Positions 55,817 to 64,000 of a stretch of 64,000 nt of DNA are shown piece by piece (the stretch's first letter is position 1; the number at the start of each line of letters is the position of its first letter). The position numbers were made by a program, and so were the translations under genes. The notes under the pieces were generated by a model. That model did no database searches. It saw only the letters and a program-made list of their open reading frames with translations, and was not told where the DNA came from. The stretch spans positions 10,066,001-10,130,000 of the forward strand of contig CM065389.1 in the NCBI GenBank assembly GCA_033060915.1, given 5' to 3'. Source of the DNA: Euryodendron excelsum (lineage: Eukaryota; Streptophyta; Magnoliopsida; Ericales; Pentaphylacaceae).

Positions 55817-56223
55817 TGTTGGGAATTTTGGTCCTCCCAAACACACCCTTTTAGAAATAGGAAAGATAGAAATATTAAAATAAATAGAGAAAAACACAAC
55901 ACAAGAATTTACGTGGAAAACTCCTAAAACAAGAGAAAAACCACCAGTCCCAAAGAAAAATACATTATGTGAAAAATGATTACAATCACACAATTTTTCC
56001 TCCTCACCCCAAAGACACACCACCCACTAAGCTTCCCTACTAGTGACACTTTAACTTTCACCTCTTCAAGAGGAATTTTACTAAAATCAAAAGTTACTAG
56101 TTAAGTTATTGACTGGTGCACTTAACTAAGGAAACTTAACCTTCCTTAAATAAGGATTCACCTTTATCCCCCTTCCCACTCCCAACCGTTGTGGGATTGG
56201 GAAAGGAGCAAACAAATCCAGCA
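55817..56223 (-). repeat. LTR (5' side) of gag-only Copia
   Basis: 407 bp, TGTTGGGAATTTTGGTCC to ATCCAGCA, next to the primer site. Contains the aagagagg-free 'taaataaggattcacc' block that on the minus strand could serve as a TATA-less promoter; no certain TATA box seen. Confidence 0.88.
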
Positions 56224-56342
56224 TTGCCGCCGTCCGGAATCCAGGACAAGTTTCTAAGGTGCTATCAACTCAAAAGCACCTTCATTTGTCCCAGCCATTC
56301 CATGAGGCAACCTTAGAACAAGTGTGTGATCTGAAATGTTGA

Positions 56343-57288
56343 AACTCTGTGATCATATTTTCATGTTTTCTTTTCAACAGTTTCATGTAATTCCATTACA
56401 TATGTTTCTTCTCTTTTCCTTTTCGGGTCCAACCAAATTCGTTTAACTGTTTCGGACGGTGCGTTGCATGTAAACTCTTTATCATAGTAAACAGCTACTC
56501 TCAGGAGAATCCGAAGTCTCAACAGGCTAATTGCTATAATTACATCAATGAGGAACATATTACAGGACAAAACTCGAAACCAAAGGATTTAGTTGATTCT
56601 ATGTAGGTCTCTTATAATATAATCAAGTGGTTTAAGTAGAAGCATTATCCTGCACCATCTCCTGACTCCTGAGGTCAAAAATACTTTAATCTGGGCAGAT
56701 TTTGAGGTGGGGTTTGAGCAAAATTTGAGCAGTGCTCTAGCCTATAGAGGAGAAAATATTAGATAATAGATAAGTAAAACCGTTATCCCCTCTCAAATTA
56801 TTTTCCAAATTGTTTCATGCTGCTTCTCATTTATATAATTCCAAGTGGGATACTAAATAGTAAATATTAATCAAGTAGGTCTTCAGTAGCATCTCAACTT
56901 CAGGAAGAGAGAGGAAAATAGTCTATAAAGATATCCAGGCATGGCATTTAGACAAGTGGAAGCAGAAACTCACCATACTGATCCTTTACAATCTTGTACA
57001 TTCAGAGTATTAGATCAACAAGACAACAGAATATTACAACTCAAATCCACAATTCACGAAGATGGTAGCAAAACTTGCTTTTTTTTTCTTTTTTTCCAGA
57101 TTCAACAGGCTCTTGGTGGCCAAGGCCATCCATGGAGCCAAGCCGTAATGATCTTGGTGGAGCAGCATAAAATTCAGACAGTTAGATAATCTACAACTGG
57201 CAGTCCTAAGATAGATAAGGGCAGTTATTATTACTGAACATGGTAATACTAGAGAGAACAACATTTTCTCAGCTCCGGCAGATAAAAA
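56343..57288. other. Spacer between the receptor pseudogene and the Pumilio gene
   Basis: No gene. The right part (about 56930-57288) is the likely 3' UTR of the minus-strand Pumilio gene. It contains a poly-T run at 57079-57095 that a minus-strand transcript would read as poly-A. Confidence 0.5.
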
Positions 57289-60200
57289 TCACTTCTTCAA
57301 GAGATTGCGAGTGAAAATCTTCTTGCAATATGGACTCGTTCTTAGGATGGTGTGAGGCCGAACTGCTTTGACTAATGAAACATGGAGAGCGCCCTGGTTC
57401 AAGACAAAGAAGAAAAACTTCAAACATCAGATGCAGTCACACAGGGCAGAAGTACAACATACCCCAAAATCCTGAACTAAGGGCAACTTTGACCCTGTAT
57501 TTTATTTTCTTTTTCAAATTCAAAGCAACACCCCCGTCAGAAAAAAAATAAAAGGAAAAGAAGAACTGGATTATGATAATAAGATTTTAAGTAAATTGGC
57601 CAATTTTCACGTTATTGCCAAAAAAATCCAGATTCAGCCAAATAGTCATCAAACATTCAGATCATCCTGCATCAATATTAAGGAAGCAAGTTAATGACAT
57701 TAGAGATGTGTTGGTTTCATACCTTGCTAACTTCAAGTGCAGATCGAATGACATAATTGGCAAAAGGGTCTTGCAGCAACTGTTCGAAGTGAGCCACTGA
57801 CAGCAATTCATGGATGATCCTTGGACGACTCTCTTCAAAGCACTTTAGGCATTTTTCAACAACATGACTACTGAATTTTTGCATTGAGAGGTACACATAG
57901 TGGCTTTCAAACTGAGAAATCAAGCTGGCAGCCACTAAAGGGATCTTAAGCTCTATAATATATTGGACAACATAATTTCTGGGATCCAAAAAAGCAAATA
58001 TTCAAATCAAAACGCAACATTAAACTGTGCCACAAAGCCCGAAATAAATTTTTGAAGCAACCATTAGTTGACTAAATTGCGAGAAGTCTAGAGGGATGCA
58101 CATAATGCAAGAAACTTATAAAATTAACTAGTGATATATAAGCAAACTATTAATGTACATTTATCAACAAAAAAAAAAAAAAACGAAAGCAAACCATTAA
58201 TGTACACAATCATAAGAAAGCAATCACAGTTGTTGAGTTCTAAAACCAAATGAAGTGAACATAATCACTACTGACGCACAAGTTTAGAGGGATCTATAGT
58301 ATCACGCAGCAGTACTAAAAGCTAGTCTTCAGAAAGTTGGGCAAGAAAGAAAATATGTTACTGTAGTCATAACGTAAAGGTGAGATCCATGTTGGACACG
58401 CAATATAAAAATAAAAACAAGCACATCTGCAAAAGCCCAAAATAACAAAATATATTATGAGATCATCAAGAGTGTAGTAAGAAAACTTGTGGGGCATGAA
58501 ATGGCCCAAGTCCAAGGTGGTTTATCATAATGAAATGTGAAAGCATTAAGGCATGGAATTTTACCACTTTAAGAAATTAAAAAAGATGACAATTATACAG
58601 ATTTGATGATGACGGGGAACAATGCAGAAATGAGGGAAGGGAAAGCTAGATAAAATGGGTTAAGGCTGAGAGCAAAGATGAGATAGCAAAGGCGTCAACA
58701 CAAGATAAGACCCTACCAACAATTGCAATACGTATTTAAGATTAGTTCAAAGTCACTGTGAGTGTGGGGAGCTGACTGGAGAAGGAATAAAATTACAAAG
58801 AACATTAGCTGGGATTAAAGCTTTGTAGTATTGAGTTTTTAAGATCATTTGTGTAGACATATCCGAATACAAAGATGTTGCTATTCCATCAAAGATTATA
58901 TTACATAAAGGTTGCAAGTGCAACTAAATGCAAAAAAATAAAAGAAACAAGGTACATGGCTCTAAGAAATATTGAATATAAGCAGTCACTCAAACAACCA
59001 GGGAAACAAATAGAGAATCAGCAAAATTAGGCATACGCATAGGCCTTATAGTCTAGGCATAAAAATGAACAAAAGCTGCATGTTTTTGGTTAAGCCTTAA
59101 CCCATGAACAAAAGCCTAATGTTACAACCACCTACCAAGGGGTACCACACATGTACACTATGTTTCTCATACTTTTTTAGCAATGCAACATAAATAATTC
59201 CCTAGCCAAATAGAAAGGGTGAACCAGTCAGAATCAGTTAATGTTAAGGGAGTAAGAAGGCCAGTGGACGAAAAGTCTGCCACAGGTTTTCAAGAGAGAG
59301 CACTGTTGTTAATGCAGTCATATCCACCAATCACATAGTATTGATAGTTGAGCAACAATTAAGAAAAATAACCTCCACATCTTCTGATAAAACACGAAAG
59401 CCAACATTTTATAAAGCTAGTACTTAGTAGGATGAACAAGCTATCAATGGATGAGCCACTTCAGCATGACTCTCTCACCAGAACCTCACACATCAATGAT
59501 TTCCCTTAAGGAAGACAAAGACGTTAAGACAGTGCTTGGCTTTTGTTTCAATACCGTATTACCATATTCAATAATATGACCAAATGGCCAGATTTCAAGT
59601 AATAAATAATAGCATTCCATGAGCTCAATAACTCCTAAAAAGAAAGCAAATAAGTAGCACGTTCATCGAACCACGAAAATTCATACTTTAATGTGACACA
59701 AATAACGTGTACAATGCTTGAAAATTAATAACAATGGCACATTCATCTAGTTTGTAGATGACTTGTTGGATGCCTTCTGTCCTTTTTGAACATCGACAAT
59801 CATGTAACTGCAGTGCCTTACTAAATAACTTGGAAAGAATACCAAGAAGAGTTCAAGGGTTTTCACTTCTCATAATGGAACTCGGACCAGGAGAACTGCC
59901 GTGAATAACTGTCTAACTGCAAACTCCCATTTATGAAAAGCTTAAACAGAGATGAGCCAATAAATTGATTTAACATCGTAGTATGAAAATTTACTATAAA
60001 ATCAATTAACAGTTTCGTCTCCTTGACCCAGTAAAGATGTACATCTTGATTGGATCAAAGGACAGCAAAAAAGTTCTACCTTCAATATATTTCTGTATGG
60101 ATTATGCTATCACTTTAAGGTTTTTGCATCAGATAACACCCACAGACACATATACACATAGTATAGCAAATATTCAATCAAAGATATGGTCTGAAGTCTT

Positions 60201-63200
60201 GAAATAATTACCCAAAAGCATCTTGAGCAAGGTGCAGGCCATGAGAAGCAATTTCTGCAACCAACTTTTCTCGATATTTCCCAACTGACTGAGCAATGCA
60301 TCGATTCAAAACACAGCATCCATGTTTATGAGTTGCAATGTCAACACAGAATTTTGCAGCAGCATCAAAAATAAACTGCCAAAGATTTTTTTTAAAAAAC
60401 AAAAAACAGAGAAGGCAAAGCAGGTTCAGAATCAACTTTGACACAATTAAACCATATAGCAATGCAACCAGATTACGGGTTCAGTTTCCAAGGGAAACCA
60501 TATCTTGTCGAAGGTTCTCCACAGGTTATAGACAGATGATGGGATAAAGGTTTAGAATATTTGAAACAAACCACTTGTTAATGCACACTACCTTGAATGA
60601 AATATCCTGTCTTGATGGATTTCCATTAGACATATTTATTCTCAAGTAATATTCCAAGTCAACTGTCAACAATAATAATCCAGATGTACAGTGTATGCCA
60701 TTCAACGTCAGGACTAGCCAACTAAAATCTAGCAATAGACAATTCAGTAGATCAAAAGAGTAAATGATAGTAGTCCTTACCAGAGATCCTGAGAACAACA
60801 GGACATATAATTAGCAACAGAAGGTGTCAATTGTGTCATTCTCAGGCCCCTGGGATTGGTTTGAGGTTTACATAATCAGGTGCAAGTTCCTTTTATCCTT
60901 GTTTATTTGCTTGCTATTTAGCAATATATGCTTGTCTCCGAGCTAGGGACAGAACTATACCCATTTCGTCAAGTATCCCATTCCATCCAACTACTACTGG
61001 ATGGGTGATCGAACAAATATAATGCGAAATGGATCAGGTTGGGCAGAATGTTTCAACCTGAATTGTGTTCGAACAAAGGGGGAAATCGCCCTTTTCCTAG
61101 AACTAAGCTCTGCCACAACAACATATAACTAAATGAAACAGAGCTCAATCTATTCAGCTTGGTTAATCATTCTGTGCAGCAGCTACTTTCTGATAATGCA
61201 ATATCTAAGATTTTATGCTCAAGTCAAGCATCATTCTCCATTCATGGCACGCATGTAGGTTTGCTGATATGCGAAAATTAGAGACATGTCAATTAGATTC
61301 AAAACAAGGACTGGGTTGCCATTTTTGTGCAAGCAATCAATTTGCTAAAACAATAGGATGATTTATAGAGCCCTCTGAATGTTAGCGTATGTGTACTTGA
61401 CTCTATAGCCATTCTGCTACAATATAGGATGGAAAACTAAGAGAAAAACAATAATTAGAAGATAATATCAATTCAGGATAGTTGGTTCCAGTTGCATAAA
61501 CCAAGTTGTACCTTTGATTTATATCCCTTAGAGATTCTACGTGGTGCTTTAAGATTTAGGGCAAACACCCCTTCCTAACATCACCAACATTTATTATAGA
61601 ACAAGAGATGCCTCGTTATCTAAACTCAAGATCAAAAACCAATAATGGACTTTCAGATATAAAAAGTAAAAAAAATTAAAATAAAAATACAAGTACATTT
61701 GGTAATTATAAAGTACAATAGATGAATCAAAATCCAGATTCCAGAAAAGGTAGGAGAAAGCGTAGAAAGCTTAACTAATTTGACATTAAGGCCAACCAAT
61801 CAATATCACAAAAAAGCTGAATACTTTGAAGTATTCAGAAATATGTAACCAACTATTGGGCTCCTTTGTTTTTTTTTTTTGTGTTTTTGTTTTCATAAAT
61901 TTTGACGATACAAAACAAAAAAAGTAATGTTTGGTGCATGTTTTTGTTTTTAATTATCTAGAAACTATTTCAAACAAGGCTCCAAAGTGAACACAAAAAA
62001 AGGCATTTTCACTTATGTTGACAAGACGTGAAAACACACAAACGGTCAGTAAATGGAAGCCATTTTCACTTCAAACTCTCTTGGGAAAAGGAAAAATGAC
62101 ATATTCCCTGTTTTCTACAAACAAAAAACAGAAAACATGTAACGCAACCAAAGGACCCCTACATCAAAGCTTTAATATGAAACAAATCAAAATAAGAAAG
62201 AGAAAGTAGGTATCAATACAGACAAACAATTTGAGAAAAGGGAGAAAGTACTCCATGTTCTAGAACTTGATCCACTCTTTGATAGGAACCTATAACCATA
62301 TAGTCATATGAAACCAAGGAAATATATCCCATACAACATTGAAACACATGATGGATTTTTTTCAGATGAATGTGTAGAACAGTATTTTTATAGAAAAAAA
62401 AAATAAAGAAGTTAATGAAAGAAAGGACGAAAAAATTACAGAGACAATAAGTGATGCTCGGAGAGAAGAGCAAAGATAGAATAAGCCTAAAAATGAGTTG
62501 TGCTGTTGAAGAATAGGCTTCTTCACGCCCAAAGAGTTTCATGTTTCACAAGTTATAATGATTAATCAATTCTATGTTAAAAAATAGAAAAATAAAAGAA
62601 CTCTGAGGCCTGCCAAGAGGAGTTGTTCACCAGAACCAGCCTACAACTCCTTATCAGCTATAATAACACTATTATTAACCACAATGATCTCAAATTAATA
62701 TAGATGCTATAAGCTTGCATTGTACAAAATCCTGCATCCTACAAGTGCAAGGAAAAATCTCTCATAGCTGTAATTGTTCTATACTCAAGTACCATGATTA
62801 AAAAGAGAAAAAAAAATTAAAAAGGATTGCTAAGTGGAGACGGTTTGAAGATCCTTGTAAGTAGAGCCGTAAAGGTAAGTATATGTAGGATCTGGAGGCA
62901 CAGCAAGCTACAATAATAGATATTTAGGGGGAATTTGAAGATATGGCATGTGAAGAATGAGAAAGTGAAGCAGAATTCTACTTACTGGCCCCGAAAGATA
63001 AGAATAAAGTGTAATCAAATGAATGGTTTGATTGAATAAATGACAGTTTAAAGCACATTACACAATATAAAATTGACAATATAGCATATGGTTGTCTGCG
63101 TAGAACCTTCAACATGTGTAAATCAGAGCAAAATGGCAACAAAAAAAAAAAAAAAATTCATGTAGCGGACTCCTCACAATTGGGATAGTCTACATTGAGT

Positions 63201-64000
63201 TGAGTTGCGTCATCCAAAGCAGCTACAGAAGATTCATGTAACACACTCTTGTTGGGGCATTGTAATTAAATAGTAAGTGTTGCACTAAGGTGAAGCGGCA
63301 TAGAGTAATCTAGAAAGTGAAAGATATTTGAGGAGCCAAACAGAAGTAGAATATAATGGTGCACAACGTATGGTCATAGATCAGTTAAAGGGGAAGAAAA
63401 TCATGACCAGTTAAAGTGGAAGAAAGTCATTTCACAATGCATACAAAACAAACCATGTGGTCATTGATCAATGGGGATGAAAATTTTCACCTTATTATCT
63501 TCCTCGCTAAGGCATTGTAAGCAATGCTGTATGACGTGATTTCCATCCAGGTCCTTAATAAGATCAAGAATACCTGGTTTGAGGGCCAGCACAACCAATG
63601 AAATCTGCTGCTTGGTTTTGAGAGTCTCAATCAACTTCTGCACCACGCGTGTGCTGATATCACCACACCAGTTTAATTGAGAAACAATAAAGCCACTTAG
63701 AAAACATCACAAGTTCGCTGAGAAAAAGGAGCAACAATAAGCAACAAGTGAAAGAGTTACCCGTGCATGTTCAAAGAAACTCTGACAAGGTCTCCAGGTT
63801 CTTCAGTCACCATGAGCACAATCTGCATTCTCTGTTCTTCACTACAGACTTCCAATAATTTCTGCATAAGGTAATTTCCAAACGGATTCATCATAAGTTC
63901 AACGACATGATTGATAATTTCGTTAAATATGATTTGAACATCTTGACGGGTTCCCTTATCAAATATCCTTTGTAAAAACCGGCAACCATTTTGATCCTTG
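57289..64000 (-). CDS. Pumilio-family RNA-binding protein, 3' part of gene (APUM12-like)
   Basis: Five exons on the minus strand, with GT-AG junctions and compatible phases: 64000-63761 (partial, continues beyond the window), 63653-63491, 60375-60212, 57978-57723, 57393-57289 (stop TGA 57291-57289), 309 codons in all. They encode nearly all of a Pumilio homology domain. Eight repeats are recognisable by their cores: CRFLQ, NYLMQ, TRVVQ (in NMHGTRVVQKLIET), NHVIQ, CCVLN, NYVVQ, SHVVE, NYVIR, then the C-terminal cap SPYCKKIF. Pumilio proteins bind specific sequences in mRNA 3' UTRs and repress or destabilise them. Introns of 3.1 and 2.2 kb hold repeats. The N-terminal part and promoter lie outside the window. 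Similarity to the Arabidopsis APUM11/12 type is from memory of the family. Confidence 0.93.
57979..60211 (-). other. Pumilio intron, 2.2 kb
   Basis: AT-rich intron between the exon ending GG (60212) and the one starting A-AAT-TAT (57978). Short frames inside it have no recognisable motif. No gene or clear transposon end seen. Confidence 0.8.
60376..63490 (-). other. Pumilio intron, 3.1 kb
   Basis: Lies between the repeat-4 exon (ends NK) and the repeat-5 exon (starts FIFDAAAKFC), which join in phase. It holds a MITE (61857-62158) and, near 60930-61110, an unclassified segment. No coding sequence. Confidence 0.8.
61857..62158. mobile_element. MITE-like insert in the Pumilio intron
   Basis: The left end GGGCTCCTTTGTTT and the right end, reverse complement of GGGGTCCTTTGGTTGCG, are inverted; the interior has gtttttgtttt / caaaaaacagaaaac phrases that could pair. 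The GGGCTCCTTTG end resembles PIF/Harbinger MITEs and the insert at 48369-48743. I could not define an exact target duplication. Confidence 0.55.

Larger units (their letters stand above)
53925..56223 (-). mobile_element. Gag-only Copia element (non-autonomous), complete with both LTRs
   Basis: LTRs at 53925-54329 and 55817-56223 (405 and 407 bp, highly similar; outer ends TGTTGGGAATTTTG and CCAGCA on the + strand). A perfect 5-bp target duplication TTGCC lies at 53920-53924 and 56224-56228. The minus-strand primer site, complement of 55802-55814, reads TGGTATCAGAGCC, an exact Met-tRNA match two bases from the LTR. A purine tract (ggtggagatta on the minus strand, 54329-54340) precedes the other LTR. 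Between them is only a gag gene and about 400 non-coding bases; there is no protease, integrase or reverse transcriptase. The interior is contiguous with both signals, so it is a full non-autonomous unit of the TR-GAG kind and not just a broken copy. Confidence 0.9.
48266..56342 (+). pseudogene. LRR receptor kinase pseudogene of a second subclade, broken by four insertions
   Basis: Receptor pieces in order: LRR N-cap (48272-48368, KWDGITCNEFGRVIHLNLG); LRRs (48747-49455, with a stop at 49084 and motifs such as GSIPASIGHLASL, NKLSRAIPPSIGNLTRL, NYLDYIDLSRNNFYGEL-type repeats); then, after the Gypsy remnant, the juxtamembrane and glycine-loop start (53010-53190, LFAIWSYDDKMVYENIIE), a frameshifted lysine region, the kinase core (53249-53580, IRHGNIVKLYG, IHRDISSKNV, with the DFG lost to SNLFC and a stop), exon 2 (53672-53720, AYTMKVNEKCDVY), a MITE, 53840-53924, the gag-only Copia, and a C-terminal tail at about 56235-56342 (SKVLSTQKHLHLSQPFHE then TGA). 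It is related to, but distinct from, units 1-4. Dead at many points. Confidence 0.88.

Noticed and set aside
1..64000. CRISPR arrays, operons, ribosomal RNA or tRNA genes
   Set aside because: None seen; the regular short repeats in the CACTA arms are subterminal transposase-binding motifs, not spaced CRISPR repeats.

Overview
This is nuclear DNA of a flowering plant, most likely a eudicot; I cannot place the species. It is AT-rich, has GT-AG introns, and is packed with plant transposon families (Copia, Gypsy, CACTA, hAT, Mutator-like and PIF/Harbinger MITEs, TRIM, tRNA-derived SINEs). Only two genes look functional: an LRR receptor-like kinase of the MIK2 type (38651-41822, +) and a Pumilio-family RNA-binding protein that runs off the right edge (57289-64000, -). 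Almost everything else is transposon or broken gene.

Layout. 1-13160: a rearranged LTR retroelement with a decayed gag-like gene, split by a complete CACTA element (3124-6370), then an unclassified repeat block with tandem repeats, a second copy of the retroelement's 3' internal region, and a SINE carrying a nested MITE. 13780-41830: a tandem array of MIK2-like receptor kinase units. Unit 1 is truncated to its LRR ectodomain (15042-16545). A relic of a second receptor lineage lies at 19225-19590. Unit 2 has its own promoter and ATG but is split by a Copia element that itself holds a second complete CACTA (24307-27987); its kinase half carries a TRIM and a MITE. Unit 3 is only a promoter relic and kinase scraps (33730-35735). 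Unit 4 is intact. 41823-48260: gene-free AT-rich DNA with MITEs. 48270-56342: a receptor kinase pseudogene of another subclade, broken by a PIF/Harbinger-like MITE, a Gypsy remnant, a small MITE and a gag-only Copia. 57289-64000: the last five exons of a Pumilio gene with large introns.

How it fits together. The upstream region, signal peptide, LRRs and kinase are shared between units, so the array arose by tandem duplication of whole genes and then decayed, mainly through transposon insertion. The insertion boundaries are unusually clear: both CACTA elements, the TRIM, the gag-only Copia and several MITEs can be delimited with target-site duplications, which gives a relative order of events. 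The only living member would act at the plasma membrane as a peptide or damage receptor; the Pumilio protein would bind mRNA 3' UTRs. I found no CRISPR, operon, rRNA or tRNA gene, and no clearly new biological system. The most unusual objects are the nested insertions, the promoter-to-Copia junction, the LRR-only reading frame and the gag-only Copia.
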